This document shows, piece after piece, positions 42,560 through 53,782 of a DNA stretch of 64,000 nucleotides. The notes beneath the pieces are model-generated. The model was not told where the DNA came from and did no database searches. It saw only the letters and a program-made list of their open reading frames with translations. Made by a program: the position numbers and the translations under genes. This DNA is from Isochrysis galbana. Lineage: Eukaryota; Haptophyta; Isochrysidales; Isochrysidaceae. Position 1 is the first letter of the stretch; every line of letters begins with the position of its first letter. The DNA is taken from the NCBI GenBank assembly GCA_018136815.1, contig CM030934.1, positions 2,557,070 to 2,621,069 on the forward strand. The letters run 5' to 3'.

Positions 42560-43060
42560 CGCTCTCTTGGCGTTAGCCCATGGCCTTCGTCGACCTCATC
42601 TTCATCTTCTGGCGTTTCCGGTTTCATGTGGCTCTTCCATAAGTGCGATACTACCTTTCGCACATCTTCTGAGGCGAACAGTGAACAGTTCGCTGTCTAT
42701 GCGTATGTCGTATGCGCGTCCCGATTTGTATCCGACTACTTCAAAAGTGCCCACCACTGGGTGGTGGTCCGAGGCTCCCTTTCCTGTGAAGAGCGCCGGG
42801 TGCGGACCGATGGTTTGCCAGTTGATGTTGGAGCATGTGATAATGGGTGTGTATATCCTATCTATTCGCGCCGTATGGATGGTTCCCGAGAGTCTGGTGA
42901 ATGAAGCCTCCCCTCGTGTTTCCGTTGACCAATTTGTATGCATCTATTAGCCCTAGCTCGTTCATTGTGGATCTTAGTTTGGGGCCGTGTGCGTTTCCAT
43001 ATCCTTTTCCTTATCCTGGAGAGAGGGGGAGCGAATCGCACCATTTCTTGGCGAAGATTT
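42560..43060 (-). pseudogene. LINE endonuclease C-terminal fragment
   Basis: Minus frames read GLIDAYKLVNGNTRGGF and, one frame over, TRLSGTIHTARIDRIYTPII and GASDHHPVVGTFEV. The D-x-I (RIDRIY) and SDHxPV motifs are those of the apurinic-type endonuclease of non-LTR elements. It supplies the catalytic half missing from the LINE at 15012-17476. A frameshift and no flanking ORF show it is dead. Confidence 0.75.
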
Positions 43061-43189
43061 TCGTCGCGTCAGGTAGCCCCCCCCGGAGCTTTTTTATTGG
43101 GCATCGCGCCACGGTCAAAAATCAAAAAATGCAGCCCAGCCCTTACTTATGTTTAAAAAGCCCCTGTTTGACCGCCCTATGACTGTGAA

Positions 43190-43569
43190 GATGTTAGCCT
43201 AATATCTAGATATTAGGCTATCTACTTCCAAAAAGCACTATCTATATCTAGCATCTAGCTAGATAGCGCTGGGCCACTATTTGCATCTATCTTAGATAGC
43301 TGTGGGTGCCAAACCTAGTAATAAGCTATTAATAGGTACCTAACCAAGGCCGTAGGGCATGGGCGGGCTTGCCAGCACCTTGCGCAAGCAAGCCTTGCGG
43401 GCGAAACGGCAACTAACTATGGAGCTAACTACAGTTAAACATGTTTACTGTTCTATAACCCAAAAAACCTGTATAGATATCCCAGCAAGAGCCCAAATAT
43501 CCCTGAAATATCTAGAGATATCTATGTGGAGCAAATCCACCCAAATATCCAAGACAAATATCCGGATAC
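43190..43569. repeat. AT-rich palindromic tract
   Basis: It includes a perfect 24-bp palindrome centred on TATCTAGATA (43194-43217), nested AGCATCTAGCTAGAT words (43240-43265), and GAGATATC/TATCT repeats near 43500-43525. Its CTATTAATAGG word (43326) recurs in the AT-rich tract at 53290-53470. Probably MITE or satellite debris. Confidence 0.5.
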
Positions 43570-44326
43570 TTGTGCTTACCCCTGGACAAGGGTCGCAAGG
43601 GCCCTTGGATCTTCTTCTTCTACGTCGATGCCGTCTGCATGCTGCACGATGGGTCGCTGCAGATGAAGACGGAGGGGCTTGGGTTCACCCTCCGTGGCGG
43701 CTGGGGCGCGCCCTACCCACACGTCAATGCGCCCATCTTCGAAGGCTGGAAGCAGAAGGGATGTGTGCTGACGCTCAACGCTGCAGCACTCTCCTTGATC
43801 AACCACGACACCGCCACATGCGAGCCCTTCATAAGCCTTACCGTCATGAACAAGTCCATCATAAGGCGTCTCTCTTTCGCTGGATTTCGCCACATGGAGT
43901 TGACGGTGCAGGACAGCACGTGCCTGCAGCTCATCTTCGTTGACTTCCTCTTCAAGTACGACCTGCACTCCGACTTCACGTACCACCAAGATCTTCGGCA
44001 CGGAAAGTCGGCGGTCTTCACGGCAGTTGTTAAGCTTACAGCAGATGAAAGCAGCCTTCACGTCGCCGGCGCTGCAGCGCCCGCTGTTTTCAAGGAGATT
44101 GGTGACTGGTGACGCCCATGTGCTACTGTCTCGCATGTACCACAGGTCTGGCGCAAGCACTGCTCGCACAGTGCTGGCTGTCTTCTTCTACAAGATCGGC
44201 AGGGAGCGCACGCGTCTGGAATCAGCCGGAGTCGAGACGGACGAACAGCACGAGGAAACGCAGCAGGGTGAAATAGCGGAGGGAGCATGTTCGAGCGACA
44301 GCGACAACAACGTGCCCAGCCTCTGA
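43570..44326 (+). CDS. unrecognised protein, 2 visible exons
   Basis: Clear coding texture: KGPWIFFFYVDAVCMLHDGS, GLGFTLRGGWGAPYPHVNAP, SIIRRLSFAGFRHMELTVQD, CLQLIFVDFLFKYDLHSDFT, then FKEIGDW at 44108. The C-terminal frame restarts at 44146 (SGASTARTVLAVFFYKIGRE ... acidic tail ending NNVPSL, stop 44324-44326). Joining them needs a 37-nt intron (GTGACG...CCACAG, phase 2), much shorter than others here; a frameshift is the alternative. The true start is upstream of 43570 and not established. The body looks like a globular beta-rich domain plus an acidic tail; I cannot name the family. Confidence 0.55.
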
Positions 44327-46230
44327 AAATGGGCCCCCCGCTGGCTTCATGTGTTCAGCGCGGGGCTGTTGTGTTTGTGTTGCTGCTGCACTTCCACTGC
44401 TGCGCTTCCCATGTCCGCATAAGTGAATGAATCAGCTTGAGGATCTTGTATTGAATAGAACGGGTGTGTGCGCGCGGGATTCGATGTGCGCGCGCGGGCT
44501 CCGCAGCTGTATGTGGCGTCGCTGCCGCAGTTGGAGTGAAGGAGTGTGCGTGCAGTGCAGGTGCCTGCTTATTTTTTCCGATAACATGGGTGGTGTGCCC
44601 CACCACTTGATCAATTTTGGCTCTCAACTTGCAATCCCACGCGAGCACGATCAACAGCCACCTTGGCGGGCTACTGGCCGCCCAGCGCGCCCCGTTCACC
44701 GTGTCTTCACCTGCACCTGCAGTTCCTGCACTCTCACCTTCACCTGCACCTTCACTGAAGAAAAAACTTCGGACCAGCACCTTCCCAGTTGGAAAAATTT
44801 TTTATTGAAAACTCAGCCCGCGTAGCTGGGGGTTACCGCGTCTGTAGAGAGTGGGAGCGTGATCAGCTTTGTAATAATAATATTATCGTGGCTACCCAAA
44901 AAGAAAACACTGATACGAAAAAGAACCTGGCCCTCTTTTGACGGAACGCGACTTTATCGTAAAACATATTTGGGTACGATTTCGCGAAATAAATATGTCG
45001 ACATATTTGCTACATATTTGGGCGGGCAGGGGCGGGTGGCTCCTACATATTCGGGCGGGGCGGGGCGGGGCGGGGCGGGGACGGGGAGGTGCGAGCGCGC
45101 GAGCACGCGCAGGGGTGCAGTGGCGTGGGGTGGGGGGAGTACGACAGAGGAGACAAGAACGAGCGAGGCAGAGCGATGCCAGGTGTTGGGGGCGAGGCGA
45201 GGCGGGGCAGCTTGCCCCCTGCTCCCTGCTCTTTGCTCCCCTCACTGCCCCTACGGCCGCTCGGGCCCGCCCGCGCGCGCGACCGCGTGGTTCTGCGTCG
45301 CCGGCACCGGTGTCATGGTCATGGAGATTGAATCGTTGAATCGAGATTGCGGTGACCTCTCGGCAGGGATACCACGTTAGAACTTATAGCGTCGCATGAC
45401 ATCTTGTTAGCTAGCATTCCTAGCCACATACACCGGACGAGCCATGCGCCCACCGCGCACACCCCCATCGCGGGGTAGGGGCTCCGTTGCCGTCGAAGGG
45501 CTACGGTCCCGCAGCACTAAGGTTATACTAACACAACAATAAAACTCTGACGCGGGGGGAGGGAGGCCGGGCGAGGGCGGGCGGGGGGGTTGGGTGGGTG
45601 GGTGGGGGGGGGGGGGGTGGGGGGGTGGGGGGGGGGGGGGAGGGAGGGGGGGCGGGGGGGCGGCCCCCCCGGAGTGGCGCGAGGGTTTTGGACTTTGGTT
45701 TCTGCTCCCCCCCACCCCCCCACCCGCAGCTCTCTTCCCTCTCTCTTCCCTCTCTCTCTCTCTCTCTCCCCCTGCCTCCTTAATTTCCGCGCGCCGTTGC
45801 AAGATCCCACGCTCCGGACGCCGCGCCACCGTGTGGGCGCCACCGTTGGGGGGAAGAAGGGGGGGGGGCGCGGGGGGGGGGGGGGGTTCGTCCGAGACGC
45901 GGGGAGCGGGGAGTCCGGTGACGAGGAGAGAGAGCTTAGGTTCCGTCCTCGAGACCCTCTCTTCTTCTTCCTGAGACCCTCTCTACCTGGAGCTCACGCA
46001 GAGACTCTACAGTACTCCTGGAGTAGCTATATGAGGGCGTGTGTACTTTCCTCGTATCTGTGGGCGAGGGGAGGGGATGTTTTGGCGGCAAACACGCACC
46101 CCAACTAACGGACACAAGATAACCTTCTCTTCCTTTCTTCCCTCCTCCCCCCTCTCTCTCCCCTCTCTCCCGCTTCCGATTGGATGTCGTCGGTGGGGGC
46201 TTTCAATCTCTCTGGGGGTGGCCCGTCTCT

Positions 46231-46289
<59 letters not shown>

Positions 46290-46677
46290 CGTGCTCTACT
46301 CCAAGGAGGCGCAGGAGTAGAGTAGAGTAGAAGAAGATACTATAGACTCCGAGTGTGTAGGACTACTCCTACTCACCCCACGACAGCACATGATGAGGAG
46401 ACACACACCTTGGAGCAGTCAAATACTCCTACTCTACTCCTACAAGAGACATAACTCCGACGAACATTCACCTCCACATCGTCGTAAAAGACGCCTTCTC
46501 TTCTGCCTCTCTCTCTCTCTCCGCCTCGTCTCTCTCTCTCTCTCTCTCTCTCCCCCTCCCTCTCTCTCACAGCCTCCCTTCCCCCCCCTCTCCCTCTCCC
46601 TCTCCCTGGCTGCCTGTCTCTGTGCTCCCCCGCCCTCCAAACCGTTTCCCTTCCACACGGTCGTGCGGGGGAGAAAG
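44327..46677. other. long intergenic stretch with simple repeats, no gene seen
   Basis: It contains the 29-bp repeat shared with 18617 (44926-44955), ACATATTTG words (44964-45020), a GGGGC tandem (45052-45082), G/T runs (45585-45660), a (GA)n run (46231-46286), repeated CTACTCC words (46290-46440) and CT-rich sequence (46505-46620). Frames in it are Gly-, Pro- or Arg/Glu-biased. The last part is the 5' flank of the next gene. Confidence 0.45.
46231..46286. repeat. (AG)n microsatellite
   Basis: About 28 AG units; it lies upstream of the gene starting at 46678. Confidence 0.95.
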
Positions 46678-49600
46678 ATGGAAGAGGAGCGAGCATCCAT
46701 GCAAGGGATGAGCAAGCGAGCGCGCCTCGAGCTGCAGCTGGGACCAGAGGGGACAGAGCTCTGCCTGGAGCTGCTGATGCGGTGAGACGGCCATTTGCTG
46801 CATATCCCCTCACCCTCTTCCCATGGCGCTGTCCTCCCTCCCCTTGGTTGCTTGCGCTCCTCCTGTGGACCTCCCTTCTCGTGCCCTAAGAACACGGCAC
46901 CTTTGCCCTCCTGCCCCCCTTCCCGCGGTATGTACCCGGCGTGAGCGATGTAGCCCTCACCGTTACCTCCCCACTCCCATCTCTCTCTCCCTCCCTCCCT
47001 CCCTCCCTCCCTCCCTCCCTCTCTCTCTCTCACCCTCTCGTCCTATGCCGGTGCCCACTCTCAGGAGCGCACTGCCGCCGGAGAACCACACTCACGAAAA
47101 GCGTTATCTCCTTGCTAATCGACTGTGCAAGATGTATGGTGGTCGCGCTGCGATCCACGCAGTCTCATGCCCGGACTCGGAGCTACCTCCATCTTTCCGG
47201 GAGATCGAGGATTTTATGCACTTTCGCCAAAGGGTTCGTGAAGCCGCCTCGGACCAAACATTCGTCCGATCGACAAAAGAGGCGAGATTAAAAGGTGCAA
47301 TCGAGTTGGCCTTGGAGGCAATGCTGAGACAAACAGATGGGACGTTGGTCCCTATGGTAGAGGTGAGTAGAATCGCAAGGAGCAACCGTTGATGATGGGC
47401 TCTCAAGCCCACCGGTGCTTAGCGTGCGCTGCCCTTGTGGTGCACTGCCACAGGTCAGTGCGAGGTTCTACGTGAAGCTGAAGCACTCGTTCGTTTCTCA
47501 CGGCTTGGGAAACATCGAAGAGATGGCCAAGGAGGTTAGGGGCGTCGTTTTAAAATTCGATCGGTCAAAATCTGGTCTGGATCTGGGTCTCGAGGCGCCT
47601 CTCGTCGAGTTCATCCGGCTATGTGATGTACGCATCGGCACTGGTAGCCGCTCGGATGGCGTCTGCTCACGGCTAGCATATCTCGCCCCGCCTGCGTGAG
47701 AGAGATCACATACCCCATCGACCCTCTTTCGACGAGCGTCGTGCTAACTTCAGCCGCCCACTTGAATTCGTAGAGTCCTCGGGAGTGCAGCGAGCTACCT
47801 CTCATCGACGGTACATACCCGCAGCTCGACGCACTGGTAGTGGAGCTAGAGGCGGAGCGGGAGGGGATGGAACATGTCCGGAACCTATGCTGTAGCAGCA
47901 TATCTGACGATGCACCGATCCGTATGAATATCGAGAGACTCGCCGTCGGCGACGGGAGAAATGATCTAGCACTTGACGAGATCCGATCCATCTCCATGGA
48001 GGCTTCACAATCGAATGCGGTCGAGGCGCTCACCTCTTTATCACAGCACGCCTTGCCGCCGTTGCCAGGGGTCGATCAGCAGCACGGACAGGAAGCACGG
48101 ATACAGGCCCACTTGGGCATGGGCAAAGATCAAGCATGCAATGTGAAGCCCTCATACGGTGAGCCTGCAACTCACGCATAGAGGCTTGCTACGTGCCCTT
48201 GCTGCTTTGATTGAACTCGGAGTTGCCCGCAATACCTCACAGGAACGTTGATCACCATAGATAAGAAGGAGAAGGACGAGTATCGCGTCATTGCACTCGT
48301 CGTCGACAGCGACAATGGTGATCAAGATGGTACGTTTCGAGCAGTACCCCTCCTTGATGAAGGAAAGGTCTTTCGAAGCGAACAGGGCTGGCATCGGGGC
48401 ATGCACCGGACGATGCCAACAACGCTCCATCACGTTAACGACAGTAACTGGCAACTATCAGGTCTCGCCGACTACAATGCGCTCTTCGATACCGTCATCA
48501 AGATGGGGAAGGAGCACGCAAAGCGCCGCATGGCTGCCGTCAAGGCGACAGTGCCCATTCCGCGTGAGAAGCCTACCTTTGCGACTATAAGCTTCGAGAA
48601 ACGCGGAGGCGTCGAGGACTTGGAGCTCATTGACGTGGCATCCGGAAGGAAAATCTCAAAGAAGAGGGCACGATTCCAAAAGGCTGTGACTGAGTTTCTC
48701 CAAGACAAACCGTGGGCATCTCAGACCCTGTCGATCGCTGAGCATCTGCCTCCCATGCTAGATGGCAAGCATTGGTGGAAGAGAGGGTCGTCGGATGCTG
48801 GATCAGCCGATGCGCCCGGAAGATGCGCCAGCGCCACGATTTCGGACGTGGATCGGGCAGCTCAGCTGTCGGACACGGCGACTCGTGGGCACGCGTTTGT
48901 TAGCCGAACCCCGTCCGAGGGACCGACCTGTGCTGTGATCACGTCAGCGTCGGAGACCACGCCTGGTTTGACCGGTTGCCCTGGAGCGCAACAGCGGTCG
49001 TCGTCCCAGAGACCTGACTTTCCGCGTGGAGGTGCCAACATCATTTCACCTCGAAGCTCCGCTGTCGAAATTACGGATGTTAAAGATGCCAACAGCGATG
49101 ATGCTCGTCAATTGGCACTAGCCTATGTTCCTACGGCAGGAATAAGGAGACCGGTTGGCGGCGTCGACGCTCTGGCTAACGGTGATTTGGAAGCCCAAAC
49201 AAATCGTTTCTACTCAGAGGTTGGAAACGGAGAGGACGTTTCTCTTGCGGCTGCGATTCAAAGAGACAGCCCTCAAGGTGACTTGAAGGATGCATGGAGC
49301 TTCAACTCGCCTCGGCGGAGGAATGAAAGCAGTCTCGTACTATTAGAGGGTGACGTATCCTCATCGCAAAAATGGGCTGCTATCTGCCAAGATCGTCTTG
49401 AGGTGGCTGAGGCCAAATGCACCAAGGCCGTGGAAAACCTGTGCTCCTTGTGGCCAAATCTTGTGGACACGTGCCGTCGGCGGCGTGAAGATGAGCAGCG
49501 TAATACAAGATACTTGGAAGGTGTGCAGATTGACTCTCTCGAAGGAGCGTGGTGTGCACTAAGATGTTATCTGACCATGTTAAAGGAATACGATGCTGCC

Positions 49601-49939
49601 GAGTTCAATGCTCGAATAGCAAAACGAGCGCTCGACCGCCAAACAGAGCGATGTCTGCTTGAGGAACGTGCGCGGGAGCTGAAGATGCTAGTCGGGTCAA
49701 CCTTTGAGGGAGAACCAGAGTTGGCAACATCAGTGGAATTCCTCATGGAAGCTTTTCAGAGGGAGATCGCCTCTATCAAGGAAGAAGAGGAGAATCTCAC
49801 ACGACAGAGGCAACAGGCGTCGATGCCATTGCATGCATGTAGGTCGTGGAAGGATGGGAGAGGAATTGCGTGCTCGGAGGACTCACATGAGGAGGGCCTC
49901 GAACCTTGCCCCCGGAATGTGCGCCGCCGGGTAGCTTGA
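46678..49939 (+). CDS. unrecognised 885-aa coiled-coil protein, 5 exons
   Basis: Exons 46678-46781, 47065-47362, 47454-47627, 47774-48158 and 48243-49939. Introns are GT-AG and all phases agree (2, 0, 0, 1); the CDS totals 2,658 nt. The first intron carries a CCCT/CT-rich tract before its acceptor. The N-terminal 320 residues look globular (LCKMYGGRAAIHAVSC, FYVKLKHSFVSHGLGNIEEM, PQLDALVVELEAEREGME). Residues about 325-470 contain YRVIALVVDSDNGDQDGTFR and FEKRGGVEDLELIDVASGRK. A long Ser/Thr-rich linker follows. The last about 190 residues are helical (KWAAICQDRLEVAEAKCTKA, DRQTERCLLEERARELKMLV, EREIASIKEEEENLTRQRQQ-like). The layout (unknown head, linker, coiled tail) resembles the duplicated genes at 55.5-62.3 kb, without visible sequence identity. 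No function proposed. Confidence 0.7.
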
Positions 49940-51213
49940 GCAAAAGATGTGACATGAACTCCATAGCATCCCTATCCCCTGATCTAGTTCGCAAGTAGCG
50001 AGCTCCTCGTTCTCACATTCTGTACCTTGAGCTCCTCGGCTTGGCGTAGGAACTCGCCGTGCGCGCGCACAAGCCTGAGAAACGCGTGGCGACTAGCTCC
50101 GTGTCTCACATCTCGACTAAGACAAAGTTTTAATCGGTAGTGTCAATGACAAAAACTATTAATACAGTTTTAACCATGGGGAGCGTGCCGGCCGCTGCCC
50201 CCCTCGCTTCCCAGCCCCCAGCATCAGCGTGCTGTGACGCCCCAACTAGAGGGCACGCAAACCCCCAGGTCTTCGGTTTTTGTTCGGTCGATTCCCCTAC
50301 CCCTACCCCTACCTACGCTAGTACTAGTATTAATATTATGGATTCTAATAGATGACACGGGTAGATATTATCTTCATAGAAGGAGCACATACTATGAGGT
50401 ATGAGGTGCATCTTAACGTCATGGGAGAACCCCATGTCTACGAACCAGCCCTCCCCCAACCATCCCCCCTAGATTTGAAACCCCCGCTCACCGCTCAAAT
50501 CGGGGAGCGCGTGCACGACGGGCCGGCCGATATGGCCTACCCACTGCTTCAAGAATTCGCGCTGAAAGGCACGAATAGGACGCTCGAAGATGTTGACTAT
50601 AGCAAACGCTCACGAACGTGTACCTCTCAGCTAAGAAAACGAAACGACGTACCTACTTTTATAAGTGGGGGTCAATGGGGGCCTCGCGCCCCCCCCTCTC
50701 CATCGCGGACACCCCCCGGGGTGGGCCCGTACAATCAACCCCAGCCCCTGCCCTTTGGCAGGGGCTGGGCAATCAACACTCTGGCCCAGACCCCTAGTGG
50801 GCGCGGGCCGAGACTCGCACTCCCACGCCCAGCATGGGCCTGCCCTCGAGCTGACTCCCCCCCCTCCCCTGGTCGCCAGGCATACAGAGGCCACTGGGAG
50901 GCTCCAATGGCCAGCGTGGCAAGCGTGGGAGAGGCAGGGGGGGCCAGGGGCTGAGCCCCAGCCTCCACTGCCCCCTGAGCTGCCCTTGCTGGCCCTCTGG
51001 GAGCCCCCAAAGGCCCTCTGAGAGCAGGCCGTGGCGCGCCGCATGGCGACGCGCCGCAGGGAGAGGGGCGGAGGAGAATGGAGAGAGGGAGAGGGGGGAA
51101 TTTGCGCCCCCCCCGATGGAGTGCGGTAAGAAACGGGCCCCGTTTGCGTTAGCAAACGGGCGAAGGGGGGCGGCTGGCGACAGGAGGGGCGAGAAGAAGG
51201 GAGTGACGAAGTG
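49940..51213. other. no confident gene; short ORF and dispersed repeat
   Basis: The frame from 50352 reads MTRVDIIFIEGAHTMRYEVH, MGEPHVYEP, HDGPADMAYPLLQEFALKGT up to about 50610 and has reasonable texture, but then runs into Pro/Gly-rich repeat sequence. It may be a retroelement scrap. CCCCTA occurs three times at 50297-50315. Bases 50930-51105 match 21850-22015. Paired inverted words (CAGCCCCTGCC/GGCAGGGGCTG, 50741-50767) form a hairpin. Confidence 0.35.
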
Positions 51214-52790
51214 CCTCCTCTTCGCGATCAAGGGAGAGTACCTAGGCCACATTGTCTCCCGACGTGGCCTGGAGATGGACCCCAAGAAAATCGAGGCGGT
51301 GCGCTCAATTGACCCGTGTCACATTAATTCGCTCGAGAAGGTCCGCTCGTTCCTCGGTCTGTGCTCGTACTACCGCCGTTTCATCAAAGGCTTCGCGCAT
51401 ATTGCGGCTCCCCTCACCGACCTCACTCGCACCGGAGTTGATGTCGCCCAGCAGTCGCAGTCCCCTGAGTGCCAGGCGGCCATCGCCCGCCTCATCGAGC
51501 TCATCACCTCTGCTCCAGTACTCGCCGCACCGCGGGCCGACAAGGAATTCATCGTGAAGACTGACGCGGCGAGCACCCTGGGGATTGGGGGTATACTATC
51601 GCAGACCGACGACCACGGCCACGAGCACGTGGTGGCCTATTACGGACGGCGGCTAACGTCCGCCGAACGCCATTGGACCACCACCGAGGTGGAGCTTTTG
51701 GCGGCACTCGAGAGTATTCGCAATTGGCGTCCCTACTTGTGGGGCCGTCACTTTCGGCTCGTTATCGACCACCAAGCGTTGCGATGGCTCCATACCATGC
51801 GCGATACGGTGCAAGGAGGTCCAGCTTCCCGCTTGATGCGTTGGAACCTCAAACTCTCCGAATATCGCTTCACCGTCGAGCACAAACCCGGGGCTAATCA
51901 CAAAGACGCTGATGGCGTCTCGCGGCTGGTCGCGGCAGACGAGAGGACCCCAGTGGTGTCCGATTCTCAGCAGGGGGGGAAGCAGCCGATAGCTGCTGCG
52001 ACCACCGTGGCCGCTATTCCTCCGAGTCAGCGTACCACCACCGCCCATAGCCTCCAGTCCCAGGAGCGTTCCGAAAGGCTGGCCGCCACCACCAGGGACT
52101 CAATTAATCTCTCCTACTTGGACACCGGCACTCCAACTACCGCGGTGCTGCGGAAAGCGCAAGACGACGACGATGATTGTCGCGCACTTGCCTTGGCCGT
52201 CACCGGCGCGTTGCCTGCTTCCGGCCTAGACCATCGCCGCCTGTGCTGGTTAGCCCGGGAGTCGAAGCGGTGTCTGCTACAGTCAGGCCTCCTCTACAGA
52301 CGAGTTCCTACGAAGGAAGGCGAGGAGAAACTGTGTCTTTATGTGCCACGCTCAATGCGCCGCGCATACCTCGAGGCCTTTCACGATCATCTGTGTCATC
52401 TAGGCGACAACCGCATGGCGCGCCTTCTTCGAGACCGATACTTTTGGCCGGGCCTTAACGCTGACGTGTCAGCGCATGTACGCCAGTGCCACGAGTGCAC
52501 TTTGGCTAAGCCTCCGTTCCGCAACCCAGCGGACCCTAAGGGGCCTCAGGTTGGCATTTACCCGTTTGACATAGTTTACTGCGATATAGTCTCGATGGCT
52601 CCGACGCACGATTTCATTAAGGGCGTCCAAGGTTACGACAAGCTGTTGGTTTTTATTGACTCACTTACTCGCTGGGTTGAAGCGGTCCCCTTCCACGGAG
52701 ATCCTTCTAGCGCAGACGCACTCGATGCCTTTATGGCTAATGTTGTGGCACGCCACGGGGTTCCAAGGCAGCTACGCTCAGACGCCACGC
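51214..52790 (+). mobile_element. Ty3/gypsy-type pol fragment (RT thumb, RNase H, integrase start)
   Basis: One open frame from about 51210 carries YLGHIVSRRGLEMDPKKIEA and FLGLCSYYRRFIKGFAHIAA (end of reverse transcriptase), FIVKTDAASTLGIGGILSQ and YYGRRLTSAERHWTTTEVEL with DHQALRWL (RNase H), VEHKPGANHKDADGVSRL, then the H-x-H-C-C zinc binding region (HDHLCHLGDNRMARLLRDRY ... CHECTLAK) and the first part of the integrase core (DKLLVFIDSLTRWVEAVPF, ARHGVPRQLRSD). The catalytic reverse-transcriptase core, gag, protease, integrase end and both LTRs are missing. The frame continues to 53161 only because it runs through a hAT fragment read backwards. Order RT-RH-IN is Ty3/gypsy-like. Confidence 0.9.
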
Positions 52791-52818
52791 GCGCACAAGG
52801 CACAACAAAGAAACAAGT

Positions 52819-53040
52819 TCAATCTGTGTTGAACGCAGCAAAAAGGCTATGCTGCAGCGTGCTGTCTTTGACAGACTTTTGCAGATCGCCGTGCATTTTG
52901 CCGGCAGCTGAGAAGACCCTTTCCACTCCGGCCGATGAGGCAGGAGCCGCCAAGTATTGCTTGGCCATCTTGGCGAGTACTGGCCACTTCGCCTCCTTCA
53001 GCTCCCACCACAAAAGTAGATCGATGTCGATGTCAGGCTC
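52819..53040 (-). pseudogene. hAT transposase C-terminal fragment inside gypsy pol
   Basis: Minus strand: LLWWELKEAKWPVLAKMAKQ, YLAAPASSAGVERVFSAAGK, MHGDLQKSVKDSTLQHSLFA, stop near 52819. It is homologous to the hAT domain at 31524-32279. It replaces the gypsy integrase right after its conserved RSD, so one element inserted in or recombined with the other. Confidence 0.8.
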
Positions 53041-53160
53041 GGGAAGAGAGAGAGGAGAAGAACAGGAGGGGGGAGGGGGGGAGACAAAGAGAGATTGTAC
53101 ATGGCATGAATTTGTATTACTTCTGAGCCTTGTGAGCATCGGCGAACTAAGCCTAGCTTA

Positions 53161-53217
53161 GTGCGCAGCAGTCCCGTCGTAGACTGCAAGTTGAGGGGTT
53201 CGATTCCGGGGCGCACC
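53161..53217 (+). tRNA. tRNA-like fold lacking a D arm (probable pseudo-tRNA or SINE head)
   Basis: GTGCGC (53161-53166) pairs perfectly with GCGCAC (53211-53216). Inside, GCAGTC/GACTGC (53168-53173, 53182-53187) closes an 8-nt loop, and GGTTCGATTCC (53197-53207) is an exact Pol III B-box/T-loop. No D arm is present and the T stem pairs poorly (2-3 bp). An A-box-like TAGCTTAGTGC overlaps the 5' side (53154-53164). A functional tRNA is unlikely; a tRNA-derived SINE or pseudogene is more plausible. Confidence 0.3.
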
Positions 53218-53782
53218 CTGTGTGCATCTTGGGCCCCAACTTTTTTTGTTCGTGGGGAAAGCGCTACAACGCTACAACGCAGTAAACTTGTACTATAATC
53301 CTTATATTAATAGGCTATTAATAGGGTGTTTTGGAAGCTCGGTGGAGAAGCGATTAATAGGGCGATTAATATGGGGTTTTGAAGCCAACCTATTAATCGG
53401 TAGCCAATTAATATGCCGTTAATAGGGGGTTTCAAAAAGTGCCTATTAATTTAATAGCGAGCCCTAGCCTTGGGTCATGCCAGACCTCACCCCTCCTCGG
53501 GATACCTAGGTATCCTGGCGTGGAGGTGCATTCTAACAAATTTTTACAACGTCCATTATGGACTATGGAAACGCGGGAGCTAGATCAACTAGAGCTATTC
53601 GGATAAAGGTACCCAGCTTTGTAGGACCACTCCTACAATGTAGGACGGAATTGCGAATTGCCCACGCCACGTGTAAACATAAACACAAGCATTTGGTGGT
53701 ATTCTGGCCTAACCATAGATAGGCTTTTGGCTTTTGGCTTATTTTGTGGATGTTCTCTTGAAGTTATTCTAGAGCACCAAAG
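53218..53782. other. AT-rich repeat tract, no gene seen
   Basis: ATTAATAG/CTATTAAT words occur about ten times between 53305 and 53465, spaced 15-30 bp, suggesting decayed tandem or inverted repeats. A palindrome GGATACCTAGGTATCC lies at 53499-53514. GTAGGACCACTCCTACAATG and TAGGACGGAA (53615-53655) match the TAGGAC family at 38605 and 54740. Confidence 0.5.

Noticed and set aside
50297..50315. CCCCTA x3 as a telomere remnant
   Set aside because: Only three units, single register and no nearby element junction; chance is likely.
51116..53161. One intact 681-aa retroelement polyprotein
   Set aside because: The frame after about 52790 is a reversed hAT fragment; LTRs, gag and the catalytic RT core are absent.
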